Part shown: positions 1 through 10,592 of the stretch, piece after piece
Layout: each line of letters opens with the position of its first letter
Position numbering within the stretch: position 1 is the first letter of the stretch
DNA from: Chromera velia
Lineage: Eukaryota; Sar; Chromeraceae
NCBI GenBank assembly: GCA_018398765.1
Contig: JAHBMJ010001986.1
Location: 140,026-186,013 of the forward strand
Direction of reading: 5' to 3'
Length of the DNA stretch: 45,988 bases
The notes under the pieces: generated by a model
What the model saw: the letters and a program-made list of their open reading frames with translations, nothing else
What the model was told of the DNA's origin: nothing
The model's database searches: none
Position numbers and translations under genes: made by a program

Positions 1-480
1 GCTCCTGTATTTTTGGATCAGGCGGCGGAATACAAAAACAGCGTCTCAGGTACTACGGCCTTTCTGAAAGCCGTACTGCTCTGTTGCTATTGTGACCACT
101 TCCCGGATTCGGCCATCAAGGAGTCCACTGTACATCTTTGCGAGGTGGGAGATGAGGTGGATAGGCCTATATGAGTCGGGCTTGTCTGTTGGCTTTCCGG
201 GTTTAGGGATTGGTGCGATCAAGCCGTTTTGCCACTGTTGGGGAGACCATCCAGTCAGGAGAAATAGGTTCAGTAGAGCGGTGAGAGATTTTTTGAATGC
301 CGGAGAGTTGCACCACAGTTGTAAAAGCTCTACTGAGATGCCATCTATGCCTGTTGCCTTCTTCTTTTTTGCTGCTGCTAGCCGGCCGAGGATGTTGGCT
401 TCGGTAAAGAGTTCACTTTCAAGCTCGAGGGTTGGAGGAAGGGGGTGTAGACCTGGGTTGGGGTTGGGTGGGCTGAATAG
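1..480 (-). pseudogene. LINE-type reverse transcriptase fragment, cut by the window edge
   Basis: Minus-strand translation gives the N-terminal part of a non-LTR retrotransposon reverse transcriptase. Seen in order are ATGIDGISVELL (finger region; families show K-x-PGPDGI), IPKPGKPTDKPDSYRPI (the I-P-K-x2-K, YRPI block) and QYGFQKGRST (the GFRxGRST block), followed by DAVFVFRRL. The catalytic YADD block would lie beyond position 1. An in-frame TGA at 46-48 falls directly after GRST, so this copy is probably dead. A proline-rich stretch precedes the domain at about 400-470. There is no methionine start or 5' ORF here, as expected for a 5'-truncated or partly assembled copy. The family is clear from the motif order; the LINE clade cannot be named from this piece. 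Confidence 0.85.
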
Positions 481-1003
481 ATGTCAGGCTCATGCATGCA
501 TACTTAAATTTTTGTCACGTACTGCATGCATGCAACTCTCGTGTCGTTTCAATCGGTGAATCGTAAGCACTGACCTTTAATTCTGCTATTAAACGGAATC
601 TGAAGAACATCTTGAAACTTTTAATACTCAAGCAAGTACACAACACCTAAGTAATACATAAAACCCTCGAAGGAACCGTGACGATCTTCAGACGAAGATG
701 GGCACTCAGTGAATCAGTGCATCTCCCTTTTTTTTTGAATTTGCTACATTTCGTCTGACCTTGATTTCTCATAAACACATGAAATGAAGGAGGATAATCC
801 TCGGCACCCCGAGGGGCCGACCTAGATTTTAAGCCTGAGACTTCGACAGCAAAGGTGGCCTCTGCTCGAATTATTTCAAGCAAACGCTTGCACTCAATAC
901 AGAGAGAGCAGAACCTGCGCACAGCCCGGCTGTGCGTTCACCTCGGGACAGTGCAAAGCTCGGCTCTTCAACTTTCGGCCGGCCATCGAATCCGATCAGC
1001 AGC
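481..1003. other. Spacer without a supported gene
   Basis: I see no coding exon. ATGCATGC words occur near 494-504 and 527-535. An open minus frame at 647-922 lacks an ATG and any motif I know, so I do not call it. The right part may hold the promoter of the membrane-protein gene that starts at 1004. Confidence 0.5.
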
Positions 1004-1453
1004 ATGAATAGCTGTCTTCCCCATTGCCGGGACTTTCACTTCCGGAATGTACTCCAATTGAAACCTTTGTGGTTCAACTTCACACTTCTGGCAGCGGCGG
1101 TGGCTTCTCTCTGTATCCTCTGGCCAATCTTGCGATACGTCTGGCCGGGACTGAACTCGAATCACACCACGGAAAGCGGTTTGATTGGGATCATCTTAGC
1201 ACTGTCTTCGATCTCGAGTCTCTTCATTGAGTATCTGCTTCCCCTTGAGCGCTTTTGGATCTTCAAAGGGGCTTGCATGACTTTGACTGTGGTACTCGCA
1301 CTCGTCTGGGGTATCTGGATCTTTCTGATTTTGTCATGGGGAAGAGGAACGTTTTTTGAGAGCACTTTGCCTGTTTTGCTCATCACTTCGCCAATATTTG
1401 CCCTTCTATGCTTCGTTCACGGAAATCAACAACACTTGGCCAACGAAGCATGA
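1004..1453 (+). CDS. Small multi-pass membrane protein, unknown function
   Basis: An uninterrupted frame of 149 codons starts at the first ATG (1004) and stops with TGA at 1451-1453. About four hydrophobic helices are visible, near residues 24-47 (FTLLAAAVASLCILWP), 57-80, 88-113 (a Leu/Val/Trp-rich helix) and 118-140. Short loops contain N-glycosylation-like NHT. There is no signal peptide distinct from the first helix and no domain I recognise. It lies only 36 bp upstream of another membrane-protein ORF on the same strand, which is very tight for two independent eukaryotic genes. The two may be exons of one gene, a tandem pair, or parts of a decayed locus. The helix pattern resembles that of the neighbour, but I see no clear residue-level match. 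Confidence 0.5.
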   Translation: MNSCLPHCRDFHFRNVLQLKPLWFNFTLLAAAVASLCILWPILRYVWPGLNSNHTTESGLIGIILALSSISSLFIEYLLPLERFWIFKGACMTLTVVLALVWGIWIFLILSWGRGTFFESTLPVLLITSPIFALLCFVHGNQQHLANEA

Positions 1454-1489
1454 CGGCAGCAAACCCCTGACCAAAAGCTTTCCGACCAA

Positions 1490-2474
1490 ATGGTGACTGG
1501 TCGTGGTCCTTTCGTTCGCGGTCTGAATCGTATGCTCCTCCGTTTTGCCTTTTTCTTTTTGCCTACCTTAGCCAAGAGACCAGTGCACTGTACAGTGGTC
1601 CATTTGCTGGAGCTTTTCCCCCTGTTTGTTGATGTTGTGACTGACTTAGCAGCGGGAATTTTTTTCCTTTCAGAACGAACGCCGACCACTCTTCCGGATA
1701 AAGTGCAAAAGACTGCCACTTATCTTCTTCTCTGCTTCACTGGAGTTGCCATCGTCCCCTTGTATGTCAAGTTTTGCATTCCTGCACCGTTACGAAAATT
1801 TCTTTTATTGATGTCTCTTTTGAAAGTCATTTCTGATTTTATGGTCCTGATCTGCTCAGTCATTCTGACGATTGGAACTTGGAGGAGTCTGATGCGAGAC
1901 CCATTTGATGTTGCATTTGCTTTCATGAACATTTCTTGGATCGTCCTCGGACTTATCATTGGCAGTTTTGAGATTATGTCGGGGAGGCTTCACAAGGATC
2001 TGGTGCAAGACATGACTAGAGTCATCGCGAAGGTCAGCAAGAGACTGTCTATCACATCGGGACCAGCAAGTGCCAAAGGGGATCGAAGATTATCTGCAAA
2101 CTTTAAGACTGTGACGGGGGGGGGGGTCACCTGAAACTGTGCCAGCAGGCGTTTGTTCACTTCTAAATGTAACAAGCGCAGTTGCTTTAAGGGAAGAAGA
2201 GAAATCGAATTCATTGCTCTCGATCGTCATTGATCGCCATGAGAACGATGTTAACGTTGATGACGAATCTGTCTGGTCAGGTGATGTGGTATCAGAAGGT
2301 GTGAAGGCTCCGCCCATACACGGTGGGTGCAATGCCTCCAGCAGAAGACGTGAGGCAGCCTATAAGGAAGAGCTTTCTAAGGAAGAGAGACTGAGCGTCA
2401 AGTCTTCAAGTTTCGAGCACAGTGGCATCGAAGCAGAATTGATGGAGTCTATGGATGTAGACAAACACTGGTAA
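1490..2474 (+). CDS. Multi-pass membrane protein with a charged tail, frame broken at a G11 run
   Basis: The ATG at 1490 opens a frame to TGA at 2132-2134 that encodes four or five hydrophobic helices (roughly residues 40-60, 75-98, 104-128 and 140-162), then a basic segment (VSKRLSITSG). The frame ends just after a run of 11 G at 2116-2126. One frame over, protein-like sequence continues without stop to TAA at 2472-2474: a hydrophilic tail of about 115 residues rich in Ser, Glu and Asp (REEEKSNS, DVNVDDESVW, EELSKEERLS). A run of 10 or 13 G would join the two. The body and tail composition fit one membrane protein with a cytosolic tail. I do not recognise the family. The break may be a homopolymer sequencing error or a real mutation. 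Confidence 0.5.
2116..2126 (+). repeat. G11 homopolymer at a frame break
   Basis: Eleven consecutive G residues lie exactly where the membrane-protein frame switches. Such runs are prone to length error in sequencing and to slippage in replication. Confidence 0.8.
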
Positions 2475-2479
2475 CACGC

Positions 2480-2780
2480 TCAGTGACGGTGTCAATTAGT
2501 GGTGCTAGTTGTGGTGGCAGCTAGCTTTTAATAAATAATCGTGAGGTGTGACACAGACTAACACAGACTGCCACACAGTGACACTGTGCATGTGTCTACA
2601 GCTAGGTATAGTACCCTGGTATACATGCTAGCATGCATAATACCAATGTAAGACAATGTAGTATTATATGTAGTGTCACATACATTCATATGGTAACCTT
2701 TTGTTTTATAATTGTATCTTATTGTAAGTCTATTTGTAAGTCTTATACCAACTAGTATACCAATCACTCTACTAAACATG
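2480..2780. repeat. Word-repeat island (GTGACAC, GTATAC, GCATGC words)
   Basis: AT-rich stretch built of short words in both orientations: GTGACAC/GTGTCAC and ACACAG at 2545-2610, then GGTATAC/GTATACC and GCTAGCATGC at 2610-2640, then TATACCAACTAGTATACC at about 2744-2762. No coding frame is supported. Confidence 0.5.
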
Positions 2781-2784
2781 GTAG

Positions 2785-3291
2785 AGGAGACACAACGAGG
2801 TAAACCAGGCGTGGTGTGACCTGGCAGAGCTGGCGTTCGCGTCGGCAGTAGGAAGGGAGGAGCCAGTAGTGAGGGCAGAGGGAGAGGTACCGGGTCGACC
2901 GGCCCTCTACGGGGACTTCTCAGTGCGAGGACTCGGACTCTGGGCAAGGCAGAGGCAGGCAATCCTAGATATAAGGGTAGTTAACACCCAGGCCGCCTCT
3001 TATACACAAGGTGACTGGCAGAAAGTTCTCACCCGGTCAGCTACGGGGAAAAAGGAGCAGTATACCAAGCCGTGCAGGGATAAGGGGTACGATTTCATAC
3101 CCCTCGTCAGCAGTGTAGATGGGGCCCTTGAAAAGGACGCCGAGATGTTCCTAAAGAAGGTAGCGCATCTTATGAGTCTGAAGTGGGATAGGACATACGG
3201 GCAGGTATGCGCATATATGAAGGCAAGAATGCAGGCAGCGCACCACAGAGCAGCTAGCGGGTGCCTCCGGGGCACCAGGGGAGAGGTGTGA
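2785..3291 (+). pseudogene. C-terminal endonuclease-like (REL-ENDO type) domain of a retroelement
   Basis: An open frame with no ATG at a sensible place reads RHNEV, then CDLAELAFASAVGREEP, a variable hinge, GDFSVRGLGLWARQRQAILD, IRVVNTQAASY, a K-rich segment (SATGKKEQYTKPC), DFIPLVSSVDGALEKDAE and a C-terminal SLKWDRTYGQVCAYMKARM. This order (R..L..D, then LDIRVVN, then K-Y, then F-x-PLV-SVDG) is that of the restriction-like endonuclease tail found after reverse transcriptase in some algal and metazoan retroelements. The upstream frame is closed by TAG at 2782-2784, and no reverse transcriptase lies 5' of it. It is therefore a 5'-truncated relic or an insertion remnant. The domain call rests on motif order remembered from the family, not on a search. 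Confidence 0.6.
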
Positions 3292-4150
3292 AGAGTGAGC
3301 GTTGAAGGAAGGGCAGCGGTAGCGGTAGTACTCAGATAGAAGGAGTGACGATCAGCCGTTCCTAACGGAAAAGGCAAGATCGTGGGTTACTCTACTAAAC
3401 ATGAGCTAAACCGTTATTTGCTTCACTGTTTTAGACTAATTCAGAAATAAAGAAAAAAACTAGGTTCCTAGCTAGGTTCTGGGCTATCAGTTAAAAAAAT
3501 TAAAGATTGGTACAGAAAGATCAAGAAAAAGATCTAGAGAAACTAGCTAGGAAACTAGTAGACAAAGATGATAAATCAAGAATTTATATCAATTTTAATA
3601 CATAAAATTATATGTCTAAGTACATGTATTATTCAATTTAGCGTTCATAAATTCTAAACTTGAACTTAGTAAACTACTCTTCTAGCTACTCTTTTAAGAG
3701 TTTTTTTTTATCTGTATATACTGGTATGCTTTAACATTCATCCAAGATTATTGTATAAATTTACTATAATGAACTCCCAAATTGAGTTGGCAAAAAAACT
3801 CTTCATGGAATTCTAGATGGAATGAAATAACAGCTAGTGTGTTTACAGAGAACGATCAATTCTGAAGCTGGCCTTATAAACTCAGATTCTCAGAATGATA
3901 CATTGATTTTAAGTTCTATAAATGCAACGCTGCAATACTTACTACTAAATGTCAGGGACATCTGTCAAGGGGAAGCCCGGAACAAAGCGGCGTTTTCCAT
4001 TCATTCTTTATCCCTCTGTACTTGACGCCTCTACACATCTAATCTTCTTATTGCACGTTTTGGCGTTGGTCACTCGGCATCGAGCGTGGTGACAGAGGAC
4101 CGTGTCATGATCACCTGGCAACGTTCCATGCAGTGCATATGTGTCCTTGA
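3292..4150. other. AT-rich spacer
   Basis: No supported gene. CTAGCTAGG/CCTAGCTAG words cluster at 3458-3560, with runs of A and T further on. A short open frame at 3837-4025 has no recognisable content. Confidence 0.5.
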
Positions 4151-4154
4151 ATCC

Positions 4155-4757
4155 TCACCAGGTGATGGAGTTTCTCTTCTCAAACGCCGTAACGGCCTTC
4201 ATGAACCCCTCAAAATCCATGGTCTTTCCGATATTCACAAGGAAGTAGGGCTTTCCGTCCAGACCGCTCGTCATCTCGTCCTCGTCCTCAGCGTATCTGC
4301 AGCAAGGGGGGGAACCAGGGAGGGAGCGTATCAAGCCTCTTCTCTTCTCTTCTCTTCTCTTTACTTCAGCTGCTCCCACAAATCTTCTTTGTATCTTTGC
4401 GTTGTCGGCACACGCTGGAGACTGGCAGACACCTCCTCAGCGGGTCCGTCAAGGATGGGACAATCTGCTCACTGCACGGGTACTGTGTGCTACATGGTTA
4501 CTTTTCCTCTTTTTCTTCATGAAGACAGACAGGCTACATGTTTCTTCTTCTCCCTTCTTTTCTTCATGAACACAACAGACAAAAAGAAAGACAGACAGAC
4601 AGACAGGCTTCTGTAGGAAGATGACAAAGGTCTTCCTGAGTCCGGATGAAACACTTCAAGATGGGGAGGAAAAAACATCTGAGTCTCCGTCGTTTTCAAC
4701 CGCGCCATTGTGAGCCTCTCTCTGCATGTTTCTTTCTCTTCTCGCTTGTTCCATCGT

Positions 4758-4828
<71 letters not shown>

Positions 4829-6952
4829 ATAGATATGGGAGTGTCTGCGTGGACATACCTCGTGTTTCTGGTTTCAGGAAACTGGGAGATCTTCAGGCAC
4901 ACGTCTGTCTCCGCCTGTCTGTCTGTCTGTCTTCCTGTATATGTCGATCTCTATCTGTCTCCGTCCGACGTCCTATCTGTCTCCTCCTATCTTTCTTTCT
5001 GTCTGTCTTCCGGTCTGTCCGTCCATTCGACCGTCTGTCTGTGTGTCTTTTTCTCTTTCCCCCCCTCACCTGTCAAGCACTCGAACGAATTCTTCTCTGT
5101 CGAGAATCCCGTCAAGAGCATCAGGGTTGTTCAAACGGATCGAGTTCCTCTCTGCCTCAGACAAGACAGACCCTTCCTCCTCAGCGAAGAGACGAAAGAC
5201 CACAGAAAGTACGGCGTCACTCACAGGCTCAGAAGTCAGAAACTTATTTATCGACCGCCGCACAACTGTATCCGCACTCCCCTCCTCCAACGCACCGTCC
5301 GTCACGCCTCCGATCAAATTCTCTTGTGCACCCTCTTCAGTTGAAGATTTTACTTCACTCGCTTCCGTGTCTGCTGCTGTCTCGCCATTTGTCGTCTGAA
5401 ACTTTTGTTGCAAAGATCGGAACAGCGCAGACCGACCCAGGAGCACATCCCCTGACCGAGCTAAAGGCCATTTGAACACCATTCGCTTGATCCGAGACCT
5501 AAATTCCGCTTGGGTAAGCGCTGTGTCGGCCTTGAACAGCTGAGAGTCCCATCTGCACTCACGTAAATAAGATACACCACAGGGCGACAAGACGACATTC
5601 TGGAAAGAACAGGCACCCGGACGAAGAAACTTCTCGTCTGTATGTGCGTTCATTATCATCACACATGGAGTTGAATACTGATCCGTACGTATGCTCATCT
5701 TTTTCGATTGGAAGTCTGGGCGTGAGCGGAGGCGAGGGAGTTTTTAGTCACGCCGCGCTGTACAGACAGCCCATGCACCTGTGCGACTTTCTGCAGTGGA
5801 AGAGCCCCCCTCCCTCTGATGCAGTCATCAAACAAGAAGATTTGGTGTTGGATTCTATGTACGTGTGTCTTATGGTCTGTCTGCCTGTCTTTCTGTCGGT
5901 CTGTAAAACGCCTCCAATCCATTTGATGAAGTGGTGTAGGATCATGACTGGTCCACAACAAACGCTCAGCCCCGTTCCGTCCCTCCCACCCCCCATGCTT
6001 GCTTCCTTCGGGTCTTCCCTGACACACCTTGGCCGCGGTCTGTCAGGCAGAGAGATCCAGGTCGAGAAGACCTCACGGTTTGATGCCGCGGCGTGTTCAG
6101 CGAGTCGGCCAAAGACTTTGATGTACTCCAACACCTGCATACATGCGTGCAGGCAGACAGGCAGGCAGGCGTGCATGAAAGGATGCACCCGGAAACGCAA
6201 CACAGTTGCAAAAAATGGAAGAGACAGGAAGACACGGCAGGAAACAAGAGTGTACACGCCAAAAGGAACATATCAATATGTGCTGAGAGAAGGTTCGAGA
6301 CAGGAGGGTCAAAGCCCCCAAGAGAAAGACGGGTGGGGGGACGCGAGGTCAAAACGCTGACAGCCATTGCGACAGTAGCAGAGGGGGGAAGGCAGGCGAA
6401 GCTATCTGAGACTGAAGGATTCTGAGCAAGCACTGTCACGACAAAAAATGACTCAGCCGGGGGAGCGAAAGAAGAGAAGAGTTTCCCGATAAATGTTTGC
6501 GGCGTGGGAGCCGCTAACGTGTCACCCTTCCGCCATCTCACTCTTGATTGAAACACGAAACCAGTAAACGAATTTCAGGAGCACAGACAAAAGCATTCAA
6601 ATGGCTGGTTTGGAGCCGCTCCCGTCCCAGTCGCCCGCAGAGCACGCACGCAGATGGACAGGCACACAAGCAAGAGTGAATCCACAGAAGGACCTACCAT
6701 AGGATGTGATGACCCCACAAAGCATGTCCTCATATTCCTGCCCCTCTCACCGCCCCCCACTCCCAAACTCATAGAAAAAGAAGAAGAAAGTCGAGTCCGA
6801 GTTCCCCTTCCCCTTCGCCGTCTCTCTGCCAGAAAAAATCTTTGCCCCCTGTGTGCAGACGATGGGCGAGAAAGAGAAAAGGAAGACGACGAAGAGCATG
6901 AAGGGACCATGAAGGTAAAGACGAACGAGAACGGAATCCAAATCCACCACAT
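4155..6952 (-). CDS. MICU-like EF-hand protein (mitochondrial calcium uniporter regulator family), spliced; 5' part unresolved
   Basis: Three 3' exons fit by phase. The last is 4296-4155 (acceptor CAG, stop TGA 4157-4155). The one before is about 5552-5070 (donor GTGAGG at phase 2). A further one starts at 6134 after TATGCAG, with a possible end at GTGTGT, phase 2. The second-last exon holds VSDAVLSVVFRLFAEEEG and LDGILDREEFVRVLDR, and the last holds KTMDFEGFMKAV and ends NSITW. This matches the layout of the MICU C-terminus: a helix V-x-D-V-VF-LFD, an EF-hand, then a closing helix that ends with an aromatic residue. The EF-hand loop is poor: Pro and Ala sit at positions 1 and 3, while Asp, Gly and Glu remain at 5, 6 and 12. 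A 40-nt candidate exon lies at 6737-6698 (EYEDMLCGVITSY, donor GTAGGT). An ATG at 6952 opens a hydrophobic start, but its link is unproven. MICU proteins act in the mitochondrial intermembrane space as Ca2+ gatekeepers of the uniporter. Confidence 0.45.
4740..4832 (+). repeat. Composite (CT)n(GT)n microsatellite
   Basis: On the plus strand a (CT) run passes into a long (GT) run with one TTT interruption. It lies inside the intron of the minus-strand MICU-like gene, so in that gene's sense strand it reads (AC)n(AG)n and is not next to an acceptor. A (CTTCT)n run lies at 4339-4362 and TCTGTCTG repeats at 4910-5045. Confidence 0.85.
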
Positions 6953-7408
6953 TGCACTTATCGAGAGAGATCTATCTGTATCAGTCTGCTTCGTTTAAAA
7001 GTACGAAATCGTCTCCCAGGCAAGGGAACGAAGAGAAGGTCCGCCCTTCACCACCAGACTTTCAACTACTACTCGACAGCCCAGCTACACCACACGGAGG
7101 GTCCACCACCTCGCCCCAAAGCGCCGACAGTGGCAGGAAGTGCAGGCAGCCAGACTGGAGGAACTCTCTCTGATCAGAGGAGACGCTTGCACACAAAGAA
7201 GGCACCTATCCCCTCTCGGAGCGATCAGCCAAACAAGCTCCCTGATCGATCGAAGCAGTCTCCTGACTCTGTTCTGGTGGATACCAAAGCTGCAGTGCAG
7301 GCTGCTGGGAACCAGCTTTTCGCTTCGTTCAGGAGTTCCGACGAACGGAATGGAGACGGCTGTGAGCTAGAGAACTCGGGTCATCTCGGGTCAATGATGA
7401 GTGAGCTA

Positions 7409-7418
7409 TGCATGCATG
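7409..7418. promoter_or_regulatory. TGCATGCA word upstream of the Gbp2-like gene
   Basis: ATGCATGCAT lies about 250 bp before the ATG at 7668. TGCATGC is a known ApiAP2 transcription-factor site in Plasmodium and a promoter element in Toxoplasma; use here is inferred. A GC-rich GCGCGCTTCGCGC block followed by T6 lies at 7446-7464, between this word and the gene. Confidence 0.3.
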
Positions 7419-7667
7419 AGACGTGGGCCTCCCCCACAAAAAGTGGCGCGCTTCGCGCTTTTTTCGGCCGCGCGCGGGGGTTTCGATAAAATAAGGCGTC
7501 TCAAAGTTTTCGATCCCTTCTTCTTCCGCGTCGTGTCCCAACTTCCTTTCTCAAGTGTTTGGAGCGTTGGATAAGGAGCCGTTTGAGGGTTGGCTCGTTC
7601 TGGTTGGTTGTGGTTGCTGGAAGGCAAGTTTGGTTGTTGGCCTTTTGAAGGAAGGAGGGAAGGAAAG

Positions 7668-8342
7668 ATGGCAGGGTACCAACAGGCACCTGATGCTTCC
7701 TGCCGTGTGTACGTCGGCAATCTGTCATTCGACGCACGGTGGCAGGACCTTAAGGATCACATGGGCAAGGTGGGCACTGTCAGAAGGGCAGACATCCTTG
7801 AGGAGCCCTCAGGAAGATCCAAGGGCTGCGGAATTGTGGAGTATATGACACCTGATGATGCGCGAAAGGCGATTGAATCAATGACGGAGACGGAACTTTT
7901 GGGTCGTCGCATTTTCGTCAGAGAGGACAGGGAGGACGGATCTCGCAGGTTCCCCGGAGGTGGCGGTGGTGGTGGTGGCGGCGGAGGTTACGGGGGTGGT
8001 GGGTATGGGGGAGGGTATGGCGGAGGAATGGGGTATGGAGGTGGTGGGGGTGGTCGCGGGTATGACCGCCGCCCTCCTCCTAGCCGTCCTGAAGACAAGG
8101 GGCGCCAGATCTTCGTCTCGAATCTCTCTTACAGAACTTCCTGGCAGGAGTTGAAAGACTTCTTCCGTCAGTGCGGCGAGGTGATCCGGGCAGATGTTAT
8201 GACTCTCCCCGATGGACGTTCGAAGGGTGTGGGCACGGTTCTGTTTGAAGACCCCCGGTGCGCCGAGGATGCCGTGCGAAGATTCAACGACACTCCTTTC
8301 CAGGACAGAAAGATTGGAGTGAAGATTGACGAATTCATTTGA
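7668..8342 (+). CDS. Two-RRM glycine-rich RNA-binding protein, Gbp2/hnRNP M-like
   Basis: Intronless, 224 residues. I chose the ATG at 7668 because the frame upstream has only non-ATG codons and RRM1 begins soon after. RRM1 spans about residues 12-86, with RNP2 VYVGNLS at 14-20 and RNP1 KGCGIVEY at 52-59. A poly-Gly linker with GGYGGG and GGMGYGGG units covers about 96-130. RRM2 spans 147-221, with IFVSNLS and KGVGTVLF. WQDLKDHM and WQELKDFF after RNP2, and the LPDGRSKG segment, are the signature of the yeast Gbp2/Hrb1 and Plasmodium GBP2 group. Those proteins bind poly(A)+ RNA during export and G-rich telomere or RNA sequences. The protein is probably nuclear or shuttling; there is no targeting leader. 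RRM2 is paralogous to RRM2 of the plastid-type protein at 33564. The symbol is left empty because orthology cannot be proved by eye. Confidence 0.85.
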   Translation: MAGYQQAPDASCRVYVGNLSFDARWQDLKDHMGKVGTVRRADILEEPSGRSKGCGIVEYMTPDDARKAIESMTETELLGRRIFVREDREDGSRRFPGGGGGGGGGGGYGGGGYGGGYGGGMGYGGGGGGRGYDRRPPPSRPEDKGRQIFVSNLSYRTSWQELKDFFRQCGEVIRADVMTLPDGRSKGVGTVLFEDPRCAEDAVRRFNDTPFQDRKIGVKIDEFI

Positions 8343-10590
8343 AAGAACGAGACAGAGGGTAGGGAGGGCAGGGTAAGGAGGGGGGTATGATCAATTTGGG
8401 GGGAGAAGGAGAAGACGAGATAGGAGGGGAGAAAAGCAAGACTCTAAATGCTCGAGCGGTTTGTGTGAATGAGAGTGAGTGAGAGTAAGGAAAGGAAAGC
8501 ATGGGGGGATTGCGTCGCTGTGTCTGTCTGTTTTGTCTGTCAACTCATTATACAAGAAGGAGGAGGAGCCGGGGGTGGACATGGGTTCTTTCTTCCTTCC
8601 TCCTCTTCTCTTCTCTTTCTGTCTGACTGACTGTCTGCACGCGTGTGTGTGAGATCTTTCTGCATAGACGCAGGGAACGACCACAGGATGAAAACTAGAC
8701 GAGAGGAAGGAAGAGTGGAAAGGCGACGAAAGGCATGGAAAGAAAAAAGCGGTAGGAGTAGGTAGCATCCACATTAAACGAACAGACGAGAGGAAGCTGC
8801 CGCAAGACTGATCGGAAAAAGATCGAAAGAGACTGATGGTAGAAACGGAGGAATGAGAACTGAGTTGACTTTGAGATCGGAGAGATGGTTTCATTTCCTT
8901 TTCGCAAGCAAGCAAACTCGATCGTTTGATTTCACTGTCTGGTCTTCCACCTGCCTGCCTGCCTGACTGACTGACTTGTTGCTTCATGACATGACTGGTG
9001 GTTTCTTCACGCTTACAAGCTTGTGAGAGAGAACAAATCACCCGACTTTCCTAGCTTCCTATCCAGACAGAAAGGAAGGATGATAATGCCCCTCTTCCTC
9101 CTCTCCCTCTTCCTCTCCTCACAGGACCCCTCCTCATTGCTCCCTCCCTCTCCTCCTGTCTTCTCCCCCTGCCCACCCATGGATGCATGACTCTGTCCGC
9201 GTCCTTCCTTCCATTACACAGTCTCTCCTTCTCTCAGGCGGACAGATACTCTCCTTAGCCTGTCTGCCTGTCTTTCTGCTGTCTGTTTTTTTGCGTTTCC
9301 ATCCTCACATCTTTGTTCGTGCTTTCATGCGGAATGCGTAATGCCTCCCCTCTTCATTGATTTCTTTTCAACACATCTGTCTGATCTTGTCTCTCTTCTC
9401 TTTCTGTTCTTTTGCGACCGGTTTGTTGAATTGACAGGTCGATGGTCTCTGTCCTATCCGTCTCTCTTTCCACTGAGAGACTCACCTCGCATCCAGCCCG
9501 TCGATCGTGCCACGTGCTTCGAAGCAAACGAGCGGACGTGCGCGAGGAGCGGATCATCCCCCACCCACCCACCCACCCACTGTGTGTCTTCTGTCACATT
9601 GAATTAAAAAGGAAGGAAAAGAAGGAAGGCAGACGGGTAGCACTGAAGAAGCAAAAGCATCTGTCGGGAAGGCAGACGGGTTCATTTGCGAACCATTGAA
9701 AAAGAATTAGACCGTACCCAGAGAACAAAAAAGGGAGAAACAAAAAACCCCCGACAAACAGAATGGAAGAAGGAAAAATGATTTTTTGATCAGCCGCCTT
9801 CCCATGCATTCATGGCTGGCGCTGGTTCAATTCTCTGTCCGCTAAGGCATGCAGGCAGCTCTGTCTGGGTTTTTTTCTTTTTTCTCTTTCTGGGCAGGGG
9901 AATTGGGTTCTGACTGCAAACGGAAGGAACTTTTAAGGAGCACAAATGAGGCAGGCTTATACTGATACTTGAATCCTCCCACTGTGTTGTGTCGATCAGA
10001 GGACGTGTTCGTGCTTAAAACGGTTTCATGGCTCTTCGTTACTCAGCATGCAATTGGTGGACTTCTTAATTTCTTTCACTCTTTCCGGAGCCGTCGGTCC
10101 TTGATCGGTTGATGATCGATCGATCAAGAGATGATTGAATCAATCTACATGCGCATCCATCGTACTGGATATCGATCAAGATAATCGTACGCCACTTCGT
10201 CTGTGTTGTTGTCGGTCTTCCAGTGTCTGTCTGTGGATGCTTGACTGGCTCACTGACCATGACTCTAGCCATGACTGACCGACTATGTCTAGGACTATGT
10301 GAATGCTCCTATAGCCTCCTACCCTAGCTCCTACCACTGAGGCTACTAGTGCATGCTCGATCCTACCTAGGATCCTATATACATATATTTACGTGTTATT
10401 TTGAATGTGTTTTATCTGTATTATGTTTTCATTTGTTTCTAGATTTGTTTCTTAAAACCGTAGATCTCTTTGAAGTAGAATTTAATTACTGTAAAAATAT
10501 TTTAAGTTTATCTAGAAGCTATACTACCCTGCAAAAATCAGTAAATTCATTAATATTCATTAATGAATATAAGTGAACTTAGATGAATGT
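8343..10590. other. 3' UTR and gene-free spacer
   Basis: No supported gene. The first few hundred bases after the RRM gene are purine-rich and then CT/TG-rich (TCTGTCTG, CTGCCTGCC runs), with a (CCCA)n run near 9561-9580. TGATCGAT/GATCGATC words lie at 10100-10130. The end (10280-10390) holds CCTA/CTAC words such as CCTACCTAGGATCCTA. Confidence 0.5.
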
Positions 10591-10592
10591 AG

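Noticed and set aside
4646-5475. Plus frames of 232-249 codons over the MICU-like region
   Set aside because: They translate CT/GT and TCTGTCTG repeats and run antisense to exons supported by splice phase and motif order.
9815-9845. tRNA-like GGTTCAATTCTC
   Set aside because: There is no matching acceptor or anticodon stem around it; the T-loop pattern is incomplete.
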